Part shown: piece by piece, positions 1 to 5,212 of the stretch
How the letters are laid out: each line of letters begins with the position of its first letter
Numbering within the stretch: the first letter of the stretch is position 1
Assembly (NCBI GenBank): GCA_001437625.1
Contig: LIAL01000072.1
Span: 1 to 5,212, forward strand
DNA length: 5,212 bases
Source of the DNA: Nitrosopumilus sp. BACL13 MAG-121220-bin23
GTDB lineage: Archaea; Thermoproteota; Nitrososphaeria; Nitrososphaerales; Nitrosopumilaceae
Direction: 5' to 3'
Program-made: the position numbers and the translations under genes
Notes under the pieces: model-generated
Databases searched by the model: none
What the model was told of the DNA's origin: nothing
The model's input: the letters and a program-made list of their open reading frames with translations, nothing else

Positions 1-72
1 GTTGACCATTATTGTAACTTCTCTTTAGATAATTTTGAATTTATTGACAACGCATTATTAAGCTGGAGTTAG
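1..72 (+). CDS. possible C-terminal tail of an upstream gene (partial)
   Basis: Frame 1 is open from the window edge to a TAG at 70-72, giving 23 residues that end in ALLSWS. The peptide is rich in D, N, F and E, which is plausible for a protein end. A T7 run follows at 110-116 and could terminate such a gene. Against this, 23 codons is short enough to be chance, and a leftward gene beginning at the ATG on the minus strand (bases 9-7) is equally possible. No function can be suggested. Confidence 0.2.
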   Translation, partial: VDHYCNFSLDNFEFIDNALLSWS

Positions 73-80
73 CTTATAAT
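54..80. repeat. imperfect inverted repeat upstream of the aconitase gene
   Basis: The arms AAGCT (60-64) and AGCTT (71-75) are perfect complements around a 6-base loop. They extend outward to about 10 pairs with one bulged base (54-59 against 76-80). The right arm overlaps a TATA-like TTATAAT at 74-80. It could be a protein-binding palindrome, a hairpin at the 3' end of an upstream transcript, or chance in AT-rich DNA. Confidence 0.3.
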
Positions 81-109
81 TGTTGAGCATTAGTCAGAAC
101 ATTTTGATA

Positions 110-116
110 TTTTTTT
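110..116 (+). terminator. oligo-T run, possible upstream-gene terminator
   Basis: Seven consecutive T residues lie 38 bases after the possible upstream stop codon and before the aconitase start. Archaeal RNA polymerase commonly terminates on oligo-T without a hairpin. If no rightward gene ends at base 72, this is simply AT-rich promoter DNA. Confidence 0.22.
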
Positions 117-120
117 CCAT

Positions 121-129
121 TTTTAAATT
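121..129 (+). promoter_or_regulatory. TATA-like element, candidate aconitase promoter
   Basis: TTTTAAATT resembles an archaeal TATA box. A start about 26 bases downstream of its centre would fall near base 150 and give a very short leader. An alternative box, TTATAAT at 74-80, would place the start near 103 and give a leader of about 53 bases that includes the whole Shine-Dalgarno-like GGAG. The sequence alone does not decide between them. Confidence 0.3.
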
Positions 130-146
130 GTAAATATTAAATTCAG

Positions 147-150
147 GGAG
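147..150 (+). promoter_or_regulatory. Shine-Dalgarno-like GGAG supporting the ATG at 157
   Basis: GGAG lies 6 bases before the ATG at 157, which is ordinary spacing for pairing with the CCUCC of archaeal 16S rRNA. A second in-frame ATG at 166 would sit 15 bases away, so the site favours the first ATG. Confidence 0.5.
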
Positions 151-156
151 AATTTT

Positions 157-2433
157 ATGTATATTATGGAAATTGCTACTTCTCCTGAACTTGTTTCTAA
201 TGTTTATCTAAAATTAAAAGAAAATGTTGTCAAATTTAGAAGTGTTATTGGTCGACCTCTTACACTTACTGAAAAAATTTTATCTGGACATTTTAATGAA
301 ATTAACGAACAAAATTTTTCAGGTGGAAAAGATTATGTTTTTCTTAAACCTGACAGAGTTGCTTTACAAGATGTTACTGGACAAATGGTGATGCTTCAAT
401 TCATGCAAGCTGAATTAAAACAAACATCCTTGCCAACCACAGTTCATTGTGATCATTTGATCCGTGCAGAAGTTCAAGGTGATGTTGACATGAAAGTTTC
501 ATTAGATGAAAATAGTGAAGTCTTTAAATTTTTACAATCTGCATGTGCAAAATATGGATGTGGATTTTGGAAACCAGGTGCAGGAATTATACATCAGGTA
601 GTTTTAGAAAACTATGCATTTCCTGGTGGGTTGATGATTGGAACTGATTCGCATACTCCTAATGCTGGTGGCCTTGGAATGATAGCAATTGGTGTTGGAG
701 GTTTAGATGCTGCAGAAACTATGGCTGGACTGCCTTGGGAATTACTTTATCCAAAAAGAGTTGGTATAAAATTAACTGGTAAACTTGATGGCTGGACTGC
801 ACCTAAAGATATTATTTTAAAAGTTGCTGAAGAACTAACTGTTTCTGGCGGAACAAATGCTATTGTTGAATATTTTGGTCCTGGTACTAAATCTATTAGT
901 TGTACCGGTAAAGCTACTATCACAAACATGGGTGCAGAAATTGGAGCAACTTGTTCTATATTTCCTTATGATGAAAGAATGGAAACTTATCTAAAATATA
1001 CTGACAGAAAAGAAATTGCAGAACTTGCAAATCAAAATAAAGAATTACTAGTTGCAGATCCTGAAGTTGAATCTAATCCTGAAAAATTCTTTGATAAAAT
1101 AATTGAAATTAATTTATCTACTTTAGAGCCTCATATTGCTGGACCTCATACTCCTGACTTAGTAAGATCCATTTCTGAACTTGCTGATGATGTGTCTTCT
1201 AATGATTATGTAGATCAAATATCTGTTGCATTAATTGGAAGCTGTACAAATTCTTCGTATGAAGATATGTCTAGAGCAGCTAGTTTAGCTGAACAAGCAA
1301 AATCTAAAGGAATTAAATCTAAAATTCCATTACTTGTAACTCCTGGATCTGAACAAATTAGAGGTACTATTGAAAGAGATGGACAAATGGATTCTCTAAA
1401 AGATATTGGCGCAACTGTTTTGGCAAATGCTTGTGGCCCATGTATTGGCCAGTGGAATCGACCTGAATTAGAAAAAAATGAAAAAAATTCTATTATAACT
1501 ACATTCAACAGAAACTTTCCTGGACGAAACGATGGACAAAGAACAACTCTAAATTTTATTGGTAGTCCTGAAATGATTATTGCGTTAGCATTGGGTGGTA
1601 GATTATCTTTTAATCCTATGAAAGATTATCTTACTGCATCTGATGGAAGTAAATTTAAACTAGAACCTCCAAAAATTGCAGCTGAAGTTCCTGAGGATGG
1701 ATTTATGATCCCTGATGGTATTTTCGTTGCACCACCTACGGATTCAAATAATGTTGAGGTCATTATTGATCCTAACAGTAAACGTCTTCAACGTTTAGAA
1801 CCATTTACAAAATGGAGTGGCGATGACTTTATTGAACTTCCAATAATGGTTAAGGCAAAAGGAAAATGCACTACTGATCATATTTCCCCTGCTGGTGCAT
1901 GGCTATCTCTTAGAGGTCATTTGGATAATCTTAGTGATAACATGTTGTTAGGTGCTGTTAATGCTTTTAATGATGAAGTTGGAAACGGAAAAAATATTTT
2001 AAATAATTTGATTGAACCCTTTTCAAAAATTGCTAGACAGTATAAACAACAAAAACTCAACTGGGTGATTGTTGGAGATGATAATTATGGTGAAGGAAGT
2101 AGTAGAGAACACGCTGCAATGACACCTCGTTATTTGGGATGTGTTGCAGTTATAACAAAAAGTTTAGCAAGAATTCATGAAACAAATTTGAAAAAACAAG
2201 GTGTGTTAGCATTGACTTTTAATGAACCAAATGATTATGAAAAAATTCGTGAAAATGATAAAATTAGTTTAATTGATTTAGATAATTTAAAACCTGAAAA
2301 ACAAGTTACTTGTGTTATTACTCATAATGATGGAAATAAAGAAGAAATTCTACTAAATCACTCTTATAACAAATTACAAATTGAATGGTTTAGACAGGGC
2401 TCTGCATTAAACGTTCTAAGTAATAAAAAATAA
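157..2433 (+). CDS. acn: aconitate hydratase (aconitase), mitochondrial type
   Basis: This cytoplasmic [4Fe-4S] enzyme interconverts citrate and isocitrate via cis-aconitate. At 758 residues it is full length. The cluster cysteines are C363 (in GSCTNSS) and C426/C429 (in ACGPCIGQW). Active-site motifs are visible: HCDH with D99/H100, TDSHTPNAGG with D164/H166, and the swivel-domain loop GEGSSREH with S648 as the catalytic Ser counterpart and R650 as substrate-binding Arg. The large cluster-binding region spans roughly residues 1-480, and the C-terminal swivel domain roughly 570-700. Motifs such as GRPLTLTEKIL, KGKCTTDHIS and ARIHETNLKKQG match the mitochondrial aconitase branch better than the AcnA/IRP1 or AcnB types. 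The ATG at 157 is preferred because of GGAG at 147-150; the ATG at 166 would remove three residues. It converges on the tRNA gene. In ammonia-oxidising archaea aconitase probably serves the route from citrate to 2-oxoglutarate; that role is inferred. Confidence 0.97.
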   Translation: MYIMEIATSPELVSNVYLKLKENVVKFRSVIGRPLTLTEKILSGHFNEINEQNFSGGKDYVFLKPDRVALQDVTGQMVMLQFMQAELKQTSLPTTVHCDHLIRAEVQGDVDMKVSLDENSEVFKFLQSACAKYGCGFWKPGAGIIHQVVLENYAFPGGLMIGTDSHTPNAGGLGMIAIGVGGLDAAETMAGLPWELLYPKRVGIKLTGKLDGWTAPKDIILKVAEELTVSGGTNAIVEYFGPGTKSISCTGKATITNMGAEIGATCSIFPYDERMETYLKYTDRKEIAELANQNKELLVADPEVESNPEKFFDKIIEINLSTLEPHIAGPHTPDLVRSISELADDVSSNDYVDQISVALIGSCTNSSYEDMSRAASLAEQAKSKGIKSKIPLLVTPGSEQIRGTIERDGQMDSLKDIGATVLANACGPCIGQWNRPELEKNEKNSIITTFNRNFPGRNDGQRTTLNFIGSPEMIIALALGGRLSFNPMKDYLTASDGSKFKLEPPKIAAEVPEDGFMIPDGIFVAPPTDSNNVEVIIDPNSKRLQRLEPFTKWSGDDFIELPIMVKAKGKCTTDHISPAGAWLSLRGHLDNLSDNMLLGAVNAFNDEVGNGKNILNNLIEPFSKIARQYKQQKLNWVIVGDDNYGEGSSREHAAMTPRYLGCVAVITKSLARIHETNLKKQGVLALTFNEPNDYEKIRENDKISLIDLDNLKPEKQVTCVITHNDGNKEEILLNHSYNKLQIEWFRQGSALNVLSNKK
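2425..2430 (-). terminator. T6 run downstream of tRNA-Trp, inside the aconitase 3' end
   Basis: Read leftward, the minus strand has six consecutive T residues starting 13 bases after the mature tRNA 3' end, in a stretch almost free of G and C. This is a plausible oligo-T terminator for the tRNA transcript. It is formed by AAA lysine codons at the end of the aconitase gene. Confidence 0.4.
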
Positions 2434-2442
2434 TATTTTAAG

Positions 2443-2516
2443 TGGGCTCGATCGGATTTGAACCGACGATCGATGGTTTTGGAGACCATCGCCCTACCAG
2501 GCTAGGCTACGAACCC
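2443..2516 (-). tRNA. trnW: tRNA-Trp (anticodon CCA)
   Basis: The minus strand folds into a complete 74-base cloverleaf. The acceptor stem GGGTTCG pairs with CGAGCCC (one U-G pair), followed by U8 and A9. The D stem is GCCT/GGGC with GG at 18-19. The anticodon stem ATGGT/ACCAT encloses loop CTCCAAA, placing CCA at 34-36, which reads UGG. There is a 5-base variable region, a T stem GTCGG/CCGAT with loop TTCAAAT, and discriminator A73. CCA is not encoded, as is usual in archaea. There is no intron, although many archaeal tRNA-Trp genes carry one. The gene points toward aconitase, with 9 bases between the tRNA 3' end and the aconitase stop codon. Confidence 0.97.
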
Positions 2517-2541
2517 ACAAGAATCGAAACAATTTGCTTGA

Positions 2542-2548
2542 ATTTTAA
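2542..2548 (-). promoter_or_regulatory. TATA-like element for tRNA-Trp
   Basis: On the minus strand TTAAAAT is centred about 29 bases upstream of the mature tRNA 5' end. That would start transcription a few bases before the tRNA, a normal arrangement in archaea. A second A/T block lies just upstream (2551-2560), so the exact box is uncertain. Confidence 0.4.
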
Positions 2549-2557
2549 CTTATTTTT
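2543..2557 (+). terminator. T-rich stretch, candidate aconitase transcript end
   Basis: On the plus strand, T4 (2543-2546) and T5 (2553-2557) lie just beyond the tRNA gene. Between the aconitase stop and the tRNA there is only one T4 (2436-2439), so the aconitase transcript may end here after crossing the tRNA in antisense. The same bases overlap the tRNA promoter region. The assignment is tentative. Confidence 0.25.
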
Positions 2558-2564
2558 AACCAAG

Positions 2565-2572
2565 ATTTATTT
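2565..2572 (+). promoter_or_regulatory. TATA-like element for the 2606-4752 cluster
   Basis: ATTTATTT is centred about 37 bases before the ATG at 2606. Initiation about 26 bases downstream would leave a leader of roughly 10 bases, consistent with the absence of any Shine-Dalgarno-like sequence there. The 89-base region between the tRNA and this gene is divergent and must hold both promoters. Confidence 0.35.
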
Positions 2573-2605
2573 GCAATAATCACTAATGCTGTATTGTAAC
2601 ATAAT

Positions 2606-3139
2606 ATGGCTAAACTAATTTACTTTCTATTAGGGGCGATTCCAGTAATTGCTGCAATATTACTTGCACTTCCACTCATAACAAAAAATGAAATTCCTAT
2701 GTCTGCTGCAAATTCTTTTGATAAAATTGAAATTGAATATACTAAACATCAATTAAAAAAAATATCTAATGGAATTGCTGAGAGAACTGGTTCCCAAAAA
2801 ACTGAAATTCTTTTAATAAAAAATGATGGAGAAATAAAATACACTATAACTGAAAAAGGATATCCTCAGCCTGATATTCAATCAAAAATAGATGAAAAAA
2901 AATTGAATAAAATTAAAGCTCTGATAAAAGAAACCGGTTTTATTGCAATAGAGCCTAATTCTTTTTCAGTTTTAGAAAATGTAACTGATTATCAAAAATC
3001 TTCAGTTAAAATTACTCTTAATGGACGCGTTAATCAAATTCATTGGCCAGAATCTAATGCAACATCTGATTTTATTCCACCAATAATTACCATGGTGGAA
3101 TCTGAATTGGATAAAATAATGTCTGAAATTAGTGAATAG
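2606..3139 (+). CDS. membrane-anchored or secreted protein of unknown function
   Basis: I do not recognise this 177-residue protein. The N-terminus is a short basic MAK followed by one hydrophobic segment at about residues 4-26, which could be a signal anchor or signal peptide. There is no lipobox cysteine; in fact there is no cysteine at all. The remaining ~150 residues are Lys/Glu-rich and soluble, with an apparent alternation of strands and helices (strands near 66-82 and 133-147, helices near 96-109 and 157-174). Two N-glycosylation sequons, N125-V-T and N151-A-T, fit an outside location. The pattern of a strand with DG, an L..I helix, then TDY, LNG and W loosely recalls small extracytoplasmic domains annotated as hypothetical in ammonia-oxidising archaea; this is an impression only. 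It ends 30 bases before pdxS in the same direction, so co-transcription is likely, but no B6-related role is visible. Confidence 0.85.
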   Translation: MAKLIYFLLGAIPVIAAILLALPLITKNEIPMSAANSFDKIEIEYTKHQLKKISNGIAERTGSQKTEILLIKNDGEIKYTITEKGYPQPDIQSKIDEKKLNKIKALIKETGFIAIEPNSFSVLENVTDYQKSSVKITLNGRVNQIHWPESNATSDFIPPIITMVESELDKIMSEISE

Positions 3140-3153
3140 GTACAAATAGCCTT

Positions 3154-3157
3154 GAGG
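3154..3157 (+). promoter_or_regulatory. weak Shine-Dalgarno-like GAGG before pdxS
   Basis: GAGG lies 12 bases before the ATG at 3170, which is longer than ideal spacing. A bare GAG at 3166-3168 is too close to act. It gives modest support for translation starting at 3170 from a shared mRNA, rather than at a downstream codon. Confidence 0.35.
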
Positions 3158-3169
3158 AAAAATTAGAGT

Positions 3170-4138
3170 ATGTTACCACTATCTGGTGAACGCATTAATG
3201 CTAAAGGAATTATTTCTGAAAAATTAGATTCTATTGATACAATACGTGGTTCAAGCAGATTGAAGCGTGGGTTTGCTCATATGCAAAAAAATGGTGTTGT
3301 GATGGATGTTACCAATGTTGAGCAAGCACTAATTGCACAAGAAGCAGGCGCAGTTTCTGTTATGGTTTTAGATAAACTTCCATCTGAAGTTAGAAAAGCT
3401 GGTGGAGTTGCACGTACTGCAAGCATAAAAATTATTGAAGAAATTATGAATTCTGTTACCATTCCTGTAATGGCTAAATGTAGAATTGGACATGTCAGTG
3501 AAGCATTAGTCTTACAAGAAACTGATGTTGATATGATTGATGAATCTGAAGTTTTAACTCCTGCAGATGAGTTACGTCATATTTGGAAATGGGATCTTAC
3601 AACACCTGTTGTTAATGGTGCACGGTCTTTGGCTGAAGCTTTGAGACGAATTGAGGAAGGTGCATCAATGATAAGAACAAAGGGTGAACCTGGAACCGGA
3701 AATGTTGCAGAAGCTATTACTCATATTAAAAAAGTTAATGATGAATTAAGAACAATAAAATCAATTTATGATTCTGGTGACAATCAAGATTTAGTACGCA
3801 TATCTCGAGAATTTAGAGTTTCATATGATATTGTAGAACAAACAGCAAAACTTGGAAGATTACCTGTTGTAAATTTTGCAGCAGGTGGAATTGCAACTCC
3901 TGCAGATGCAGCATATTTGATGTCACTTGGATGTGATGGTATTTTTGTTGGTTCTGGAATTTTTAGTGCTGATGATGCGCAACAAAGAGCAAATGCAATT
4001 GTTTTAGCAACTACTTTTTGGAATGAATCTGATAAAGTTATGGAAGCACAAAAAATGATTGATGAAAGACAATCTATCCACGGGTTAGATGTCAAAACAT
4101 TAGATTTACGTATGCAAGATCGAGGCGGTTCAGCATGA
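3170..4138 (+). CDS. pdxS: pyridoxal 5'-phosphate synthase lyase subunit PdxS
   Basis: PdxS is the (beta/alpha)8 synthase subunit. It builds PLP from ribose 5-phosphate, glyceraldehyde 3-phosphate and ammonia supplied by PdxT, in a cytoplasmic complex known in the family as 12+12 subunits. Catalytic residues are present: D46 (MDV), K103 (VMAKCRIGH, sugar imine lysine) and K171 (RTKGEPGTGN, second lysine). These are D24, K81 and K149 in Bacillus subtilis by my recollection of that sequence, a constant offset of 22, so the core has no indel up to there. Phosphate-binding glycines occur in NFAAGGIATPADAA and FVGSGIF. At 322 residues it exceeds the ~294 of B. subtilis, largely through its N-terminal extension. 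The ATG at 3170 is the only reasonable ATG, since the next (codon 38) would cut a conserved helix; a TTG at 3260 is a less likely alternative. Its stop overlaps the pdxT start in ATGA. Confidence 0.97.
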   Translation: MLPLSGERINAKGIISEKLDSIDTIRGSSRLKRGFAHMQKNGVVMDVTNVEQALIAQEAGAVSVMVLDKLPSEVRKAGGVARTASIKIIEEIMNSVTIPVMAKCRIGHVSEALVLQETDVDMIDESEVLTPADELRHIWKWDLTTPVVNGARSLAEALRRIEEGASMIRTKGEPGTGNVAEAITHIKKVNDELRTIKSIYDSGDNQDLVRISREFRVSYDIVEQTAKLGRLPVVNFAAGGIATPADAAYLMSLGCDGIFVGSGIFSADDAQQRANAIVLATTFWNESDKVMEAQKMIDERQSIHGLDVKTLDLRMQDRGGSA

Positions 4139-4752
4139 GTCTTACTTTTGGTGTTTTATCCATACAAGGGGATGTACTTGAAAATATTTTATCTATAGAG
4201 GCTGCAATTGATGCATTAGGCATTGATGGAATTGTTACTGCTGTTAGAACTCCTGATGAAATTTCTAAAGTAGATGGTCTCGTAATTCCAGGCGGTGAAA
4301 GTACTACTATTGGACAACTCTCTAAGTTTAACGGTTCACTAAAGATCTTAAAAGAAAAAATTGAACAGGGTATGCCTGTATTGGGAATATGTGCCGGAAT
4401 GGTATTGTTGTCTAACAATGCCAATGATAAAGTTGTAGGAAAAATTGATCAACCTCTTTTAAATATTTTAGATATTAAATTAGAACGAAATTCTTTTGGA
4501 CGTCAACGGGAATCTTTTGAGTCTGATATTTCTCTAAATTCTATTGGTATTCCTAAGTTTAACGGTGTATTCATAAGAGCTCCATCAATTTCTGAAATTG
4601 GTTCTGATGTAGAAGTTTTATCTACATTCAATGAAAAAATCATTGCTGTAAAAAAGAATAATGTGATTGGTGTTGCATTTCATCCTGAATTAACTAGTGA
4701 TATTTCACTTCACAAATATTTTGTCAATCTTACAAATACTGTAAAAAATTAA
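4135..4752 (+). CDS. pdxT: pyridoxal 5'-phosphate synthase glutaminase subunit PdxT
   Basis: PdxT is a class I (triad) glutamine amidotransferase that hydrolyses glutamine and channels ammonia into PdxS. The 205-residue length is normal for the family. The nucleophile is C86 in GICAGM, and the triad is completed by H182 and E184 in FHPEL. Family motifs include GVLSIQGDV at the N-terminus, the oxyanion-region loop PGGEST (52-57), ERNSFGRQ (117-124) and GVFIRAP (143-149). The start ATG overlaps the pdxS stop by 4 bases, which points to translational coupling and balanced subunit production. No separate promoter or Shine-Dalgarno is evident. It ends an apparent three-gene cluster and is followed by T-rich DNA. 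Confidence 0.97.
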   Translation: MSLTFGVLSIQGDVLENILSIEAAIDALGIDGIVTAVRTPDEISKVDGLVIPGGESTTIGQLSKFNGSLKILKEKIEQGMPVLGICAGMVLLSNNANDKVVGKIDQPLLNILDIKLERNSFGRQRESFESDISLNSIGIPKFNGVFIRAPSISEIGSDVEVLSTFNEKIIAVKKNNVIGVAFHPELTSDISLHKYFVNLTNTVKN

Positions 4753-4795
4753 CTTATTCAAATAATTGATTTTATTTCTACCTGATTGGCACTAG

Positions 4796-4812
4796 TTTGT
4801 TTATTTGTTTTT
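4796..4812 (+). terminator. T-rich stretch after pdxT, candidate transcript end
   Basis: Clusters of T, ending in T5 at 4808-4812, lie 44-60 bases after the pdxT stop. A weaker T-rich stretch is at 4770-4778. No GC-rich hairpin is present, consistent with archaeal oligo-T termination. The T5 abuts the promoter of the next gene. Confidence 0.4.
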
Positions 4813-4820
4813 AATTAAAT
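4811..4820 (+). promoter_or_regulatory. TATA-like element for the 122-residue gene
   Basis: TTAATTAAAT is centred about 27 bases before the ATG at 4843. That is the TATA-to-start distance expected if transcription begins at or next to the start codon. A T7 run at 4836-4842 directly precedes the ATG and there is no Shine-Dalgarno sequence, so a leaderless mRNA is the best reading. Confidence 0.5.
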
Positions 4821-4842
4821 ATCATAAAACACAAATTTTTTT

Positions 4843-5211
4843 ATGGCAGAACAAATTACTCCTCCATCTATAGCACCATACTTTGATCAGTTCTTTAAAC
4901 AAATTCAGATTACACACCCAAAAATTGAACCTGAACTTATGATTCGAGTTATGATGTTTGAGTTAAATTTGAAGACGTATGTTGGTCCTGATATTCCTCA
5001 TGTACATTTGGATGTTACCTATGAAAAAGGAATTGATTTACATGAAAAACAAGAACAATGCAGAAATAAATTTCCAATAGAAATTACTACTAACAAATGG
5101 GGTGATGGAATTATTTTTTCAGGCTTAATGGGTATAAGGCATATTGAAAAAATTTGTGCAGATCCACAAATTGTAAAAGTAACTGGTACTGCAACTCCGA
5201 GACATAACTAA
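4843..5211 (+). CDS. conserved-looking protein of unknown function, 122 residues
   Basis: I do not recognise this complete 122-residue cytoplasmic-looking protein. It has no signal peptide or membrane segment. The first half is probably helical (about 12-45, with several Met and Phe). The second half looks like beta strands: HVHLDVTYE (53-61), PIEITTN (78-84), GIIFSGLM (89-96) and VKVTGTATP (111-119). There are two cysteines (C73, C105) and several histidines, including an H53-V-H55 pair followed by H67, which could bind a metal, but no known metal motif is complete. The start is supported by a TATA-like box 27 bases upstream and no better ATG. It is separated from pdxT by 90 bases with its own promoter, so it is probably an independent unit. 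Codon use matches its neighbours, giving no sign of recent transfer. Confidence 0.8.
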   Translation: MAEQITPPSIAPYFDQFFKQIQITHPKIEPELMIRVMMFELNLKTYVGPDIPHVHLDVTYEKGIDLHEKQEQCRNKFPIEITTNKWGDGIIFSGLMGIRHIEKICADPQIVKVTGTATPRHN

Positions 5212-5212
5212 T

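Noticed and set aside
1..9. Possible leftward gene starting at the minus-strand ATG (bases 9-7).
   Set aside because: Only three codons are inside the window, so it cannot be supported, although an A/T-rich stretch lies at a suitable distance upstream of it.
1215..1508. A 97-codon open frame on the minus strand inside the aconitase gene, plus similar antisense frames at 747-929, 3277-3462, 3784-4095 and 4092-4424.
   Set aside because: All lie opposite strongly supported genes, have no family resemblance, and arise from the codon bias of the coding strand.
2449..2472. The palindrome CGATCG occurs twice in this AT-rich stretch (2449-2454 and 2467-2472).
   Set aside because: Both copies are inside the tRNA gene and are explained by the T stem, acceptor stem and variable region of the cloverleaf.
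2443..2605. tRNA gene as a possible integration site for a mobile element.
   Set aside because: No integrase, no duplicated tRNA 3' end and no foreign base composition are present in the flanks within this window.
4322..4566. A 14-base direct repeat within pdxT (4322-4335 and 4553-4566), in the same frame, both encoding KFNG.
   Set aside because: A repeat of this length is expected about once by chance in an AT-rich window of this size, and both copies sit in normal family-conserved positions of the protein.

Overview
The window looks like an ordinary housekeeping stretch from an AT-rich archaeal genome, most likely a marine group I.1a ammonia oxidiser (Nitrososphaerota/Thaumarchaeota, Nitrosopumilus-like). 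The sequence evidence is low G+C with strong A/T bias at third codon positions, a tRNA gene without encoded CCA, TATA-like boxes about 26-30 bases upstream of starts (one fits a leaderless mRNA), oligo-T stretches instead of hairpin terminators, and a DXP-independent PLP synthase pair. The lineage is inferred from the overall look of the proteins and is not proven by a marker gene.

Layout. Bases 1-156 hold a possible C-terminal tail of an upstream gene, an imperfect inverted repeat, a T7 run and the likely promoter of the next gene. Bases 157-2433 (+) encode a complete mitochondrial-type aconitase with all three [4Fe-4S] cysteines. It converges on an intronless tRNA-Trp(CCA) gene at 2443-2516 (-), only 9 bases away. 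An 89-base divergent intergenic region (2517-2605) carries probable promoters for the tRNA and for a rightward cluster: a membrane-anchored protein of unknown function (2606-3139), pdxS (3170-4138) and pdxT (4135-4752). The first two are 30 bases apart and pdxS/pdxT overlap by 4 bases. A T-rich 90-base gap (4753-4842) holds a terminator-like stretch and a TATA-like element. The last gene (4843-5211) is a 122-residue protein I do not recognise, with a probable leaderless start.

How the genes work together. PdxS and PdxT form the PLP synthase, which makes pyridoxal 5'-phosphate from ribose 5-phosphate, glyceraldehyde 3-phosphate and ammonia released from glutamine. Aconitase interconverts citrate and isocitrate and probably feeds 2-oxoglutarate and glutamate synthesis. 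The anchored protein may be co-transcribed with pdxST, but nothing in its sequence links it to vitamin B6. I found no mobile element, CRISPR array, defence cassette or convincing new system. The points most worth following up are the two unrecognised proteins, the PdxS N-terminal extension and the tight convergent aconitase/tRNA-Trp arrangement.
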